From assembly GCF_037042905.1 (NCBI RefSeq), contig NC_087251.1:44889373-44953372 (forward strand): a DNA stretch of 64,000 bases. Reading direction: 5' to 3'. Both the position numbers and the translations under genes were made by a program. Below are positions 22,300 through 63,985 of this stretch, piece by piece. This stretch comes from Lytechinus pictus. Lineage: Eukaryota; Echinodermata; Echinoidea; Temnopleuroida; Toxopneustidae. The notes below the pieces were generated by a model that was given only the letters and a program-made list of their open reading frames with translations, made no database searches and had not been told where the DNA came from. Positions within the stretch are counted from its first letter, which is position 1. Each line of letters begins with the position of its first letter.

Positions 22300-23564
22300 T
22301 AAGTAATGGTTTAATTCAGGACATACCCCAGGATTAGAAAAAAAAAAGTCTATGTGAAAATTTTCCTGTATAAACCCCTCAAAAAAAGTTTGGAAATCTG
22401 AGTTTGGCCATTAATTTCTCCCAACCCCCAATTTTACACAATACATATTTGATATCATTCAAAAGATCATTTAATTCTCTTTAAAATGATACTATGCTTG
22501 TTATGATCATGCTATCACGAAAAGAGTGGGATTCGAAAGTGTTGGATGAGGTCTAAATTGAAAAGCTGCAAGACGAGCAGAAATAGTCATGAAGGGTCAA
22601 TAAAGAACATGATTCTATTGTCTGTCAATAGAGATGAAAATCCATTTGAGTCGTGGTTTGAAATACCCATGCATATTTGTTTGTTTGTTATGTGTTTGCT
22701 TGTGCAGAGGTGTGTTTGATTCCATATTAATGTAACAAGAAACCACTAAGAAACTCACTCATCACCATGGAAAAAAAAAGAACAGTGACTTTCAATATTT
22801 TGTCATTTTGCAACTTTTGAAGTTTGACCTTGCCCCTCATTTCAAGGCACTGCACCTCCATGTGAAACATAATCATATCATGTAGGGTATCATTTTAGAG
22901 AGAATTAAATGATCTATTCATTGGTATCAATCTCACATTAATATTTACTAAGACCGTGGAGGGATTATCGATCAAAGTCAGATTTCAAAACTTATTTTGA
23001 GGAGTTTATATATATATATATGTATATATAATATGCAACACTGCATTGGTCAGATTACATATGGGATGCGTACTAATTTATTAGGTTGCACATTGAATAT
23101 CATGTGCTTGTCAGCACCAAGCAAAGACTCTTAATTCTTATTCAAATATTTGTGAATCCCACAGATCTATTCTTATGTTATGTTATGTGGTAGCCATAAA
23201 GACAGATATAATAAAGAGCACACATCTGTTTACAAGATATTATTTCATTTGTTTTTATTGCAAAAAGACTTGATTTTTCTTTTTTGTTGTTGTTTTCTTT
23301 TACACTTACATACTTGACACCTAGTACACCAACTTTGGTGTTGAAGTGGGAAGTTGGGTGAAAAAAGATAATGGAAAATGAGAAATAAAAGAGTGTGCAA
23401 AATTATAAGTGTGAGAAAATGAAAAGCTAGAATTAGCTGTAACTTAACATTTACAAACACCAATGTCGGTGAATTTTGCAGGCCACTGATGAAAAGTACT
23501 TGTCACAGTGATGGTGATTTTCTTTTATTTATTTTTATAGAGGGGGGAGTTTGGGGCAATTCAA
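22300..23564. other. Intergenic, one shorter inverted repeat
   Basis: CTCAAAAAAAGTTTGGAAATC near 22378 and GATTTCAAAACTTATTTTGAG near 22981 face each other, with AAAAGATCATTTAATTCTC matched by its complement near 22900, so 22370-23005 is probably another old palindrome. Nothing coding was recognised. Confidence 0.5.
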
Positions 23565-24206
23565 CCCTAAAAGGACTGGGGGAAAGATTGCGCCACAAAA
23601 TTTTATTACTTTTTTCTTTGAAGTCTCGTGCAACTTTTTATTCCAAATTCGGGTATAGCATCGCGATGTCACATAACTTTTTACGAGACAATGTCATGCC
23701 GAAAATTGCTCATTTTTATACTTTTTGTACAAAGTCTATTAGAGATGAAATTCATAAAAGGGTGATTATTTTTCATTCTAATTGATCTGCTTAATTAATT
23801 TAGGGTTTAATTTAGTTGTTAAATGGTCTGTAATTTCCAATGAAAAAGAAAGAAAAACAAAAGATGAAAAAATACATAAGAAATTTTAAAAACAAAGAAA
23901 TACATAAGAAAAAATTGGATTTTGCAATTTTATTACAAAGATGACATCTGAAAAAAAAAATATGAAGTGAAATTGGGAGTAAATTATGACAATGATGTTT
24001 TTCACGAATAATTTTGCATATTATATTCATAATAAATAAAAAATAATTGTTTTACGAATTCTTTTTATACTAGGTAGTTTATGTGGTAAAGAATGTGCGT
24101 GCCAAATTTCGGCGTAAACGGCAGCCGAGATCAGAAGGGGGGCCATTATGCCCCCCCCCCCCCCCCCCGTCCTCAATACATCTCAAATAGCTCAGTCCTT
24201 TTAGGG
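23565..24206 (-). mobile_element. piggyBac-like MITE, copy 1
   Basis: Ends CCCTAAAAGGAC and GTCCTTTTAGGG (12-bp perfect terminal inverted repeats). TTAA follows the right end (24207-24210); the left flank is TCAA, a one-base change. Inverted relative to the copy at 28904-29621. G/C runs lie at its subtermini. It starts about 500 bp past the MNAT1 stop. Confidence 0.85.
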
Positions 24207-24360
24207 TTAAGGGCTCCACACACCTTACGAGTGCTCCATGGTCCAATTTTGGAACAAATCGTCTTATACTTTTCTGAAAATGTGAATGAAAATATCTTTA
24301 TGAGGTTCAAATTACTAAACTGTAAGAGTACTAAAATAACAATTTGGGATGATTGCAAGC

Positions 24361-24367
24361 CTTTATT
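24361..24367 (-). terminator. Candidate MNAT1 polyadenylation signal
   Basis: CTTTATT on the plus strand, AATAAAG on the minus strand, about 360 bp past the MNAT1 stop and before the piggyBac-like element. The only evidence is the hexamer and its place. Confidence 0.35.
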
Positions 24368-24722
24368 TTTGGAATCAAGCCCATTCTGACAAAACTATAT
24401 CACGTATGTTTACTCTAACCAAGAATCTTCTTAACAAGAATTATATAGTCAAGCTATTTTGCAGTTCAAGCAGGCTACACATTTACAGGGTGGGCTGTAG
24501 TCATTGCTTCCAATATGGTCCGCAATGCATCACCAAGATAATGAATCCATTCCAGTGTCGATTTGCTCTGAAGAGCTCAAATGAAAACTCCAAAACCAAT
24601 ATCTCACTTTTCTTTGTGATTTGGGCTGGTGTTATCTCAAGCCTGTTCCATTCTACAATTGCATGCACAACCACTAGCAGTAGTGTCCAAGTTCTAAAAT
24701 TTCCTCACACGGATGGGCATCA

Positions 24723-33799
<9,077 letters not shown>

Positions 33800-34562
33800 A
33801 TTGGCGGCACCAGGCAAATGGGGGGGGGGGCAAAAGAACATTTTTTCTGGCAAAGGTGGACACAAATTTTTTGGGCTGTTTCACAAAATCGAGCGCGAAG
33901 CCCAAGTTCAATTTTTTATACAGTTCCAACTGACTTGAAAATGGACCTGATAAGGACTGCTTGCACTTACTCATGAAGATGATATCTCACCAAATAAATA
34001 ATACGAGCGTGAAGCGCGAGCTGAAAATTTATATTATCTCGAGATGATAACTGGACGTTATAAGCACTTTTGTAAACATGATCAGGATAGTTATTTAACT
34101 AAACAATTGATGCGAGCGCCTAGCATGAGATAACAATTTGTTTACCTTTTTGTATATAATTATGCAGGATGTGTATCTTAATAAAAAAAAAATTGAAAAA
34201 TCGAATCATGAGAAGAATAAGCCCCAGGGTATCCTACATTGAACGGATCATTTATTTAAGTCAACTGACAGCCACTGCGAGCGCGAAGCGCGAGAGGGAT
34301 TTTAATTTCATATAATGACCTGAAAGATTTCTGTTAGTGACTAATATTGTTAGTGGCTATCAGTGAATGAATGAGAACATTTAAAAAATTAGAATAGTGA
34401 AAATGCTATTTTGGGAGCATTTTACAGCTTGAGTAGGATGCTTATGACAGCATTTACTATATTTATTTAGTTTTCCAAATTTCTGAGGGGGGGGCAAGTG
34501 GGGGACAATCCTAACTGGGGCAAATACCCCCCACCCCTGCACCCCCTTGGTGCCGCCACTGT
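33800..34562. mobile_element. GGCGGCACCA-ended element with minisatellite core
   Basis: ATTGGCGGCACCAGG at the left and CCTTGGTGCCGCCACTG at the right face each other, both followed inward by G or C runs. The core carries imperfect tandem units with GCGAGCGCGAAGCGCGAG. Confidence 0.65.
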
Positions 34563-34689
34563 ATGTCCTTTATATTTGTTTTGATTATGATTTACAGGAG
34601 GTGAAATAGTTTTTAATTTTGTTCACGCTCAACATTTATTATTACTGTGTATTTATAAGGTACATTATGTTGCTTAAAGGGTACAAAGC

Positions 34690-35837
34690 CAGTGGCTTAC
34701 CGTGGACCACGGCATGGGGGGCACCAGCAAAATTTTGGAGTCACTTAGTGGGCGCGCCAAGCGCGCTCAATTACCAGGTATACTGACCTAATAGACACTT
34801 TAAGGACTGTGCCATTAAACGGATATGTATCTCACTGATCAAATAATGCGAAGCGCGAGCTGAATATTGTTTATATTCAGATCCAAAAAGGGACATTATA
34901 AGCAAAATTGTGTAATCATTATACGTTCCTGTCTCGCTAAACTAAACAAAATGCGAGCGCGAATGGCGAGTGGAAATCTTTGTAATATTGACCCCAAACA
35001 AAGACATTTTAAGGACTATTTTTTAGGAATCCATTAAGAGTATACATATCTCACCATTGTCATCTAATGCGAGTGCCAAGCGCTTGCTGATTTTGTTAAA
35101 ATTACATCTAAACACATGTATGACATGAAGCACTTTTTGTAGTCAAGGTAATCATGACTCAACTTATCATACACATCTCACTAATAAAATATTGCGTTGT
35201 GCGAAGCGCGAGCTGAAAATTTAGGAAATTCAGACCTGAAGAGGGGCATTTTAAGGATTGTTTGTAGGAATTCACGAAGATTTCACTAATCAAATAACAA
35301 GAGCGCGAAGCGCGAGTTGAAAATTTGTGATATTCAGATCAGAAAAAGGGACATTTTAAGGACTGATTTTAGGAATTCATGAAGAACAGACATCTCACCG
35401 ATCCACTAATTCGAACGTAAGCACGGACAGGAAATGTTTTATATTCAGACCTTAAAATGGGGCAATCACTTTAAGTAGTCATGAAAAAGAAGCATATGTC
35501 ACTACATAAAACAATAATAACTCGAGGTGCGAGGAAATATATTTGGTGTATATTGACTTGAAAACGGGATGTTTTAGTACAACATGATTATGTATATCTC
35601 ATTAAACAGACAATGCCTAGCACCAGTAACGACGAACACATTTAGGCCCTGAGCAAATTATTTTTCATAAAGTTATGAAAAAAAGTTCTTATGTAAGATA
35701 ACATAATATATGTAATATAACATTATAATGAACGATAATTTCTTCTTTCCCACTTCGTTTCTCTTCCTTTCCCCCTCTTCCCTCGTTTTTTTTTTTTTTG
35801 GGGGGGGGGGGCGTGCCCGCCGTAGTTACGCCACTGT
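34690..35837. mobile_element. Second GTGGC-ended element with tandem GCGAAGCGCGAG units
   Basis: CAGTGGCTTACCGTGGACCA at the left, CCGTAGTTACGCCACTG at the right. The core has about seven degenerate units of roughly 110-150 bp, each with an ATCTCAC...AATGCGAGCG / GCGAAGCGCGAGCTGAAAAT word and a GACATTTTAAGGAC word. It looks like the neighbour of, and relative to, 33800-34562. Confidence 0.65.
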
Positions 35838-38340
35838 ACAAAGCAGCCACCTCCCTCGGCCCATACATAAAAAGAGAGCATAACGTGAAATAAAGAGGGA
35901 AACTTGCAAGAGATAAAAGAAAGAAAGCGGGATAAAAGTGTTGTTTTTTTATTCATTCGTTTCCATTTCCCGCCGATTTTCCATCTATCACGGTGGTGGC
36001 GTCAAATCTTAATCAATGACATTTTTTTGGGTCATCATTACCTTTTTTTCTGTCACATAATCATTGTCAAAATTAATTTGCGGTCACTCAACTTTGACCA
36101 TGCTGAAGGGCTAATTGTTAAGATTCAATTTTTCAAGATTATTTTGAAATACAGTCTCTATTCCATAAACCAAGATGTAATGGTTATCAAGTAGCGTACT
36201 GAGCCAAAAACTTTGAGGGGGCAGATATGCCGGTCAATATTTTCTAAAAAGCTACAAGCGAGAAAAATGTGCGAGAAAAAAATATCTTTTTGATATAAAA
36301 GTCTAATTGTATGGTGCATATTTCGATAAAAAAATTCAGAAAATGAATGTTATATTTCACAGTCTTTCCCTCTGTTTTCTTTTTTTTTTCTTGGTTGTGA
36401 AAATCTTTTGAGGGTGGGGCCTTTCCCCAAACCGCCCCCATCTGTATGCAACTGTCAAGTATCAGCATATAAATGAATATATTTCAGGTCACTACTAGGC
36501 CAACGTAAGCAGTAATTTCAGATCAATAATGAAAAATGTATGTTTTTTTATTGTTTGAAAATTTAGTAGGCCTTGAGTGAGGTAGTTATCTGAAATTATA
36601 TAAATACATAAAATGATACAAGTACAAGATCAAAGCTCATGGACACAGGTTTTTATTTTTTCCCTTTTAATTCGAAAAATTCATCATGTTAATTAAGGGT
36701 GATATTAGGTTAATAAGTAGAAATTTTAGTACTAAATGCGCACATCCATTCATTTTTTAATTACTTAAAGATCATATAAAGAAAATATGCATCAAGTATA
36801 TGATATAAATGTAATCTTCTAGCTACAAAAAAAGTATCAGAGGCAACGAATTCATGCGTCAGACGACAAATTATTTTTAAAATGCGATAGGGAGCAAACT
36901 TGGAAAAGTAAAGGGGCAGCAAATATGATTATTATTTTTGTCGGGGGGGGGGGAGGGGACTCGAAAGCGAGGGAGAGAAGCAGCTGATCTTATCACGATG
37001 GTACTTTTGCATTTTCAATATTGTAATTATAGGTTTTGGTGAACTCTGGTAAATTTTTATAAGAATTTTAGCAACAAAACGACTTCCACTTTTTAGGGAG
37101 TGGGAGGGGGGCCGGTTTGCCCCTACCAACGCTGGATACGGTCGTGGACGTAACCCACATGACCGTGCAAAAGGGTCTAATTCCTCATACATACCCATTT
37201 CGGTGACACTCGTATTGTAAAATGATTAACAAAATAATGTATTGTATATACAGCTAAAATTAATGAAATATTTCTTATTCGAGTCCTTAGACGTGGTTGC
37301 CGACACTTTTCCCCACAGTAAAATGACCCTCGCGTGTTGGCCTTGAGTTCTCTTCTGCTTCATAATCTCAATACCTGAACCCTCCCCCCCCCCCCCCCGT
37401 TTCAGAACATCCTGGCGCTACCCCTGACTATTATTATTCTCTTCTCCTCCCCCCTTTTTTTTTGGGGGGGGGGTCCCTCAGCCCCTGGAACCAATGCCCC
37501 TGATAAAAGCATTCTCCGCTCATTGTTTTCCCCGTAAGATTTTGATTAAATTTTTTTTTTTTTTTTTTTTTTGGGGGGGGGGTTAGTTTGGGGTAAAATT
37601 TTATATTGGCCTAGTCCACTACATAAAGCGTTGTGTTCGAAATCCTCATTTCTCGAGGAAGACCTTTTCTCGCAGTTGGCCAAGCTATTATTCAGAGAGG
37701 AATTCAGGGATGACAAAAGGGCAGTAAGTTTTGTAATTATGCTAGTATGACCCTGCTGCACCCCCACTCTCAGACTGCACCCCCCCCCAGTGGCGTACCT
37801 AGGATTTTCCAGAAGGGGGGCAATTTTTTTGGAGGATATTTCGTCCGAGAAAAAATTTCACAAGCAATAAAAAAAAAAAAAGGTCTTCAACAACAAATAA
37901 AGGATTTCTTACCCCCAAAAAAAATTGACAAGCAAAAAAAGATAAGATCTTCAACCAAAAATAGGTATTCAGGTGCATTTTTACATTTTACAAATTATTA
38001 ATTTGGCTTCTCAAAAGGGGTGGGGGGCACGTCCCCTGTATCAGTTGTGACTCGTCAGGGGGGGGCAGGGATACGTCCCCTGCATGAGTTGTGACTCGTC
38101 AGGGGGGCAATCTGCCCCCCTGCCCCCCCCTTAGGTGCCCCCCCCCCCCCGCCAAGATCCAAACTCGCCAATTGATACTGATGGATACTGACCCTGACTT
38201 ACTCGATGCATAATGCTTCATTGGCTCATGATGAGATTGCGCAATGAGAAGATATTACCGAACAATAGTCAAAGTTTTCCTTGATAAATTATTGGTCAAA
38301 AGTTAATTGAGAGTAGCCAATGAGAATCCGATATGTCGAG
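35838..38340. other. Repeat-rich intergenic sequence with homopolymer runs
   Basis: Several GTGGCGTAC-type element pieces (for example CAGTGGCGTACCTAGGATT at 37789), T-run/G-run junctions at 37455-37473 and 37549-37582, and an imperfect tandem duplication of about 58 bp near 38035-38105 with CAGTTGTGACTCGTCAGG / GAGTTGTGACTCGTCAGG. No gene recognised. Confidence 0.6.
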
Positions 38341-38774
38341 CGTCACTAGGATGAAAAGAGTAACGTTTCATAATTGGTCGGGGGACTGGCGACGACGAAA
38401 ATTGAGGGGGGGGGGGCGGTGATGGACCTGCCCTGTGGAAATCAAGGTTTTTGCTATGAAATTGACATCCACTATCGATAAAACAAACTCCGAACAAGAA
38501 GTTAAATCAAGATAATAATTCATATTGCAGACGGGATTGCAGAGCGTTTTGCCATAAAACATGTTGGTTACTTTAATTGGTTCCGTCATTATCACCATTT
38601 CAACGACAAATGCGATCCTCGGTTATGACATTGGTTCATAACCACGAACAACTCGGTCAAAGGTTGGTCAAAGGCTACTAGTATTTCATATTTGTGGTTT
38701 TGCAAACAGAAATGTCAACATTGTTTTTTCTTCTTCTGGTGTATTGTCGTTCGCCGAGCTAGCGAGGCGTCTGT

Positions 38775-38856
38775 ACACGTATGGGCTGCCGCTCGAGTCG
38801 CTGAGCTACCTGCACGTTGCGCTCGCAATCATGAGTGGTTTGTGTACCGTACGTGT
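38775..38856. promoter_or_regulatory. Cluster of three ACGTG (HRE-core) sites upstream of EGLN
   Basis: ACGTG cores at 38776-38780 (minus), 38813-38817 (minus) and 38851-38855 (plus), about 230-310 bp before the EGLN ATG in a locally CpG-rich stretch. RCGTG is the core of the HIF response element, and vertebrate EGLN1/EGLN3 are HIF targets. Function here is inferred only. Confidence 0.4.
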
Positions 38857-39087
38857 ATTATCTCGCGATGTGTAATACTATTCTGAGAATCACATTCATA
38901 ACAACAATACATCCGACAGGAGTAAGTAGGGGCCTACTCTACCATGTTGCAGCAAGACGTCAACTAACTGTTCTCCTTTGTTTAATTTCTCATCTCACAA
39001 CCGAGACATGATTATCGAGTGGCCGATTGCAGTATCTTAAATCATTCTTTGTGAAGACCATCAAGTTGAATCTAAAGTCACACAGAT

Positions 39088-58801
<19,714 letters not shown>

Positions 58802-58912
58802 CTTGATTGAGAGAGTCAGTTTCTTCAATTCATATATTAACCAATTTGTATGGTATCAAACTTATGATAGCTTCACCTACATGTATATTATTATTACTGG
58901 AACTCCAAACAA

Positions 58913-59348
58913 TAGGTGGTTTCAGACCGCCTCGAAGTTTGTCAGTTACAGGTATTTTCTGATCGGGAAATTTACCCCGATCAGAAAATACCAGGTAATA
59001 TTGGCACTGTGAAAGCAAATTACGCGTGATCTCCCCGAAAGAAAATACCCACTAATAGTAGGTACTTGTCAAAATTATGATAACTTTCGCGGGGATTTTC
59101 CACAGGTAATTTGGCAATGTGAAAGCAATTTACGGGAACTTTTAGCCAAGCGTTAGGTTGGGCGCGGGCGCTGTGGGTGGCTGCTTATCAGACCATACTG
59201 CGCATGCTCGTAACTTCAGGAACTTATCCAGAAGGGTATGTTTCAGGGCGGTGTGAATGCAGGAATAATTAATGGGTATTTTTTAGCCTGAAAAAGTTCT
59301 TGTAATTTAACGGGGATTCTTATGATCGAGGCAGTTTGAAACCACCTA
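58913..59348. mobile_element. MITE with TAGGTGGTTTCAGACCGCC ends
   Basis: TAGGTGGTTTCAGACCGCC and TCGAGGCAGTTTGAAACCACC are imperfect complements over about 24 bp; AAT or TA at both edges. GATCGGGAAATTTACCCCGATC inside is a small perfect hairpin. Confidence 0.8.
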
Positions 59349-59566
59349 ATGTCTGCCGTTTTGGCTAGAGATAAAGCCTGGATACCATTTTCTTTGACCA
59401 TCCATGGGACTGACTGCTTTAAACACCATTCTCTCATGAGATTTGTAAAGTTTAGTATAACAATAATAGGGAAAAACTCTTACTTTGAAAGAAAAGGTAT
59501 AATTTCACAATGCCAGTCTTACACTATAAAGGGAGTTGATAAAATGACAGCTTCTATTCTTATAGT

Positions 59567-60168
59567 TTAAAGGTCAAGTCCATCCCAGAAAAAATGTTGA
59601 TTTGAATAAATAGAGTAAAATAAAACAGCAGAATGCTGAAAATTTCATCAAAAAAGGATGTAGAATAAGAAAGTTATGGCATTTTAAAGTTTCCCTTATT
59701 TTTCACAAAACAGTGATATCCAGAACTCAGTGACATGCAGATGAGTCGGTCGATGATGTCCATCACTCACTATTTCTTTTGTTTTTTATTGTTTGAATTA
59801 TACAACATTTCTTTTTTACAGATTTGACAATAAGGACCAACTTGACTGAACCATATTAAACAATGCTAATTCCCATGTTAAGGGAGGAATTAATCTTTGT
59901 TTCACTTGACAATGAGGGGAAAATTTGAATATTTCAGATAATAAAAAACAAAAGAAATAGTGAGTGTGTTACGTCATCAGTCCCCTCATTGGCATACCGA
60001 CCAGGATGTGCATATAACTGTTTTGCGAAATTAAGTGAAACTTTAAAATGTCATAACTTTCTTATTTTACATCCGATTTTGATGAAATTTTCACTGTTAT
60101 GCTTGTTGGATTTTCTATTATTATTCAAATCAACTTTTTGGGGGGGATGGACTTGTCCTGTCCTTTAA
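59567..60168. mobile_element. Palindromic TTAAAGG element, family 1, copy E
   Basis: Left TTTAAAGGTCAAGTCCATCC, right GGATGGACTTGTCCTGTCCTTTAA (with a TCCTG duplication before the end). Arms as in copy B. Confidence 0.88.
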
Positions 60169-60885
60169 GTCAATCTGTTTGACTTTGAAATACTCCTTGG
60201 AAATACCATTTCTCATTTACTGCTCCCCATTTTACTCTATGATCACAGGGAAAGCCCCCCCCCCCCCACCATGAGGAATATCCTACTTTGCATTAGGGAA
60301 AGGATGTGATTTGAATGGTAGGTTGTCAGGGAATTTTGGACAAAATGGCCCCTTCTGAGGGCCCCCCTTCTGGTCAATCCTGTTTCCACTACTGATTCAT
60401 ACAGTAGGCCTACTATCAATATTGTATCAATCATGTACTGTTACCTCGCGAGTAATATAACAGCATGGGGATACCAAAGGCCTTTGATAATTTAATTAAA
60501 TTAACTGCCTGTATAAATGGGGAAGCAGCTGGGGCTTTGATCAGCAGGGGGACAGCAATGTTTTTTAAAAGAATTCCTTTGCTCTGTTATGTATGTAATG
60601 TGTTCACGAAGGACATGGACGTATTCGTTTTTCTGATCAGACTCAGAGGTGTATGCCTCTTATCCGAGCCTCCTATATATTCATTGGAATTGGATTGATA
60701 ATTAATTTATAATTTACCCTGTTTATATCACTTCAAACATTTTGTCAATCAATCTTGTTTTGAAATCTGAAATGTTGGAAGGCATGGCAATGGCAGAGCT
60801 CTATGATGATGTTGCCATACCATCTCAATAAAAGAGAGAAAAGTGAATGTCTTCTGCATGCTGCATGAATAGAATATATGGAATA

Positions 60886-60893
60886 TACATATG

Positions 60894-60930
<37 letters not shown>
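60886..60930. repeat. (TA)n microsatellite inside a GGAATATAC hairpin
   Basis: Alternating AT between ATATGGAATATACATATG and ATATTCCATA, so the whole can fold back on itself. Confidence 0.9.
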
Positions 60931-60932
<2 letters not shown>

Positions 60933-61866
60933 CATATTTTCTATACATGTCTCACTAGAACGATACAAGGGTGGTGTTTCACTATTCATAGTTATGCACG
61001 ACAACTGGAACATGTTCTTAAGTGCTAAGTCAGCTACAAAGTAATATAATATGGAGCAAAAGAAAATTTCACCAATTATGCTATAAAAGTCATTTGCAAC
61101 TTTTATTCAAGCAGCTTTATGAAACATCCACCTGGTAAAACATTCTTTCAATGTGATGTGTGATAACGTATTTTGAATTCACAAACATTTTGTTTCTGAA
61201 GTAATTAGCAATTGTATTTTTGACTCACTGTTCTTAGTACAAGTACAGGCTCTTGTTCCTTGCATTGGTGATTGAGATTGAGAATATACTCTGACACCGT
61301 ACTTCTGACGTAAACACATTCAATCACATACGATGGAACATACGTACGTAGTGTGTGTGACGACACAGCTGGGAAGGCTTTATCTTTTACAAACAAAACA
61401 TGCTAATGAATGGTGCAATGTGCCTATGACATACTTTTGATATTGCTCATAATGTCAAATATGTAGGTCTGTGCTCCTAGCAAACTGGATATCAGTTTCA
61501 GAACACATGAGAAATGCGTGCACACAGCAATATGTTATTTCAGAGTATGGTCTTTGAGTTTGACTGAGCGAATGTCGTTGTTTCAATCATCGCATTGTCG
61601 ATATTGTTAATGAGTGGTGTAACACTTTCATGCACTGCGCATGGAATATACAGTATGTTCGTATGTGCCCGACTATGTGGTACATTGACATTTGAGTTTG
61701 AGAAACGTGGTAAGACAAGGTGTGTATAGCAATCACAGTGGAAGTTGTACAAACATTTATGTGAATGCCATTCGATCCACCTGATGTTATGTTGATCCTA
61801 TAATTCTATGTGATTAACACTCTCTCATGTTCTGACCTTTCTTCACATTACTTCAGTAATGACGTT

Positions 61867-63004
61867 CAAAGACCCATTCACACAGACAGTGAAAGTTAAA
61901 TGTTAAAGGGGAATAAAATGCTTGAAACCAGTTTAATTCATATACAAGAGAAAAAAAACATAGAAACAGATCAATGAAAATTTGAGGCAGAGTGAATGAC
62001 ATTCAAAGACCCATTCACACAATAAAAGTTAACTGTTGAAAGAGAACAAAACCCTTGAAACCAGTTTAATTCATATAAAAGAGAAAAATCAAAGAAACAG
62101 ATCAATGAAAATTTGAGGAAGAGTGAATGACATACAAAGACCATTCACACAATTAAAATTTGAGGCAGAGTGAATGACGTTCAAAGACCCATTCACACAG
62201 TGAAAGCTAACCGTTGAAGGAGAAGAAATCCCTTGAAACCAATTTAATTTATATAAAAGAGAAAAATCAATTAAACAGATCAATGAAAATTTGAGGAAGA
62301 GTGAGTGATGTTTAAAGACCCACTCACACAATTTATGTTAACTGTTAAAGGTTAAAAAAAAATCCCTTTAAACCGGTTAAATTTATATACAAGAGAAAAA
62401 TCAATTAAACAGATCAATGAAAATTTGAGGATGAGTGAATGACATACAAAGACCCATAAAGGCGAATGAAACTTTTGAAACCAGTTTAATTTATATAAAA
62501 AAAGAAATATCAAAGAAACAGATCAATTCAAATTTGAGGAAGAATAAAGTTATGAGCATTTGAATTTTAAGATTGTTAAATGCTATGTTATAGATCTTCC
62601 CATTTGCAATGTGACAGAGATCTGTGATGACTTCCACATTACATTACTTTAGTACCCATTTTACTTAAACTCTCTCTTCATCTAGTCTATCACAAGCTCA
62701 AGTGTTCTTTTTTACGCGAGAACATGTTCATTTAATATTATATTGTTGATAAATTTTTTTTGATATCATTAGAATTAGCAATTTTTTTTCACTTTTCAGT
62801 GTCCAAATGTGAGAGTTGTATCGCAGATCATGTTTGCATTGACAAATTGGAAGATCTACGTTGCATTATTGATCTCGACATTCAAATGCTCAAAACTTTC
62901 TTTTTGCTAGTCCAAATTCAGTCTAACTCTCATTGATCTTATCCTATGATTTTTCTGCTTAAATTACATAAAACCAACATGCTCCAAATGTTTCATTCTC
63001 TTTA
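61867..63004. mobile_element. Palindromic element, family 2, with left arm amplified in tandem
   Basis: From 61867 to about 62530 the unit CAAAGACCCATTCACACA ... GAAACCAGTTTAATT ... ATCAATGAAAATTTGAGG is repeated about five to six times with a period near 90-135 bp. After the last unit the normal family interior and right end (CCAAATGTTTCATTCTCTTTAA) follow. Confidence 0.8.
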
Positions 63005-63058
63005 AAGATGCTCTTGTAGTTTCAAAAGTTGCCATAAGTATGCTCTCTCTTTTAATAC

Positions 63059-63206
63059 AGGGGAGCATTTCATGAAACATTAATAGTAAATGATCTTCAC
63101 TGACAATTGTTATAAGCTGCTGAAAACCTTGCATCTGATTGGCTTAGAGCAAATTTGTCTAGTGAAAATCAATGACAAGATGCTTTATGAAACACTCCCC
63201 ATGGCT
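63059..63206. mobile_element. Hairpin MITE, TTTCATGAAAC variant of the GGTGGGTGTTTCATAAAGCT family
   Basis: AGGGGAGCATTTCATGAAAC at the left, TTTATGAAACACTCCCC at the right, with TCACTGACAATTGT inside facing AATCAATGACAAG. About 148 bp. Confidence 0.65.
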
Positions 63207-63360
63207 GCTCCAGTAGTTTCATAATTAACAACGACTTCTCTTTGATAAGAAATAAAATCAATTTAAAAGCAAAATCTAACATCCACAGTTATGCAAGTTC
63301 GAAAAATTGCGGCAGGTTCAATAGAGATACACATAAACAAATTAAAAAGGAGTGGTATTG

Positions 63361-63985
63361 TTTAAAGGTCAAGTCCACCCCAGAAAATATTGATTTGAAT
63401 CAATAGAGAAAAATCAGACAAGCATAAAGCTGAAAATTTCATAAAAATTGCATGTACATAATATAAGAAAGTTATGACATTTCAAGATTCCGCTTATTTT
63501 TCACAAAATAGTTATGCAAAATTAAGTTAAATGCAAATGAGACAGTCGATGATGTCCATCACTCACATTTGTTTTGTTTTTTTATTGTTTGAATTATACA
63601 CTTTTTCATTTTTTACAGATTTGACAATAAGGACCAACTTGACTGAACCATAAAATGTTAAACAATGGTAAATCCATATGTTCAGGGAAAAATAGAACTT
63701 TTTGTCACAGGACAATGAGGAGAAAATTAGAAAGTATTATATTTCATATAATAAAATACAAAAGAAATAGTGAGTGAGTGATGTCATCAGTTCCCTCATT
63801 TGCATACCGACCGGGATGTGCATATAACTGTTATGTGAAATTTGAAATTAAGCAACATTTTAAAATGCCACAACTTTATTATTTTACATCCGATTTTGAT
63901 TAAATTTTCAGTGTTATGCTTGTTTTTTTTTATTTGTCTCTTTTTATTCATATCAACTTTTCGTTGAGGTGGACTTGTCCTTTAA
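63361..63985. mobile_element. Palindromic TTAAAGG element, family 1, copy F
   Basis: Left TTTAAAGGTCAAGTCCACCC, right GAGGTGGACTTGTCCTTTAA, arms as in copies B and E; the last recognisable item before the right edge. Confidence 0.9.

Noticed and set aside
61867-62530. CRISPR-like array of regularly spaced repeats
   Set aside because: The units are imperfect, spacers are not unique, and the array is the amplified arm of a MITE in an animal genome.
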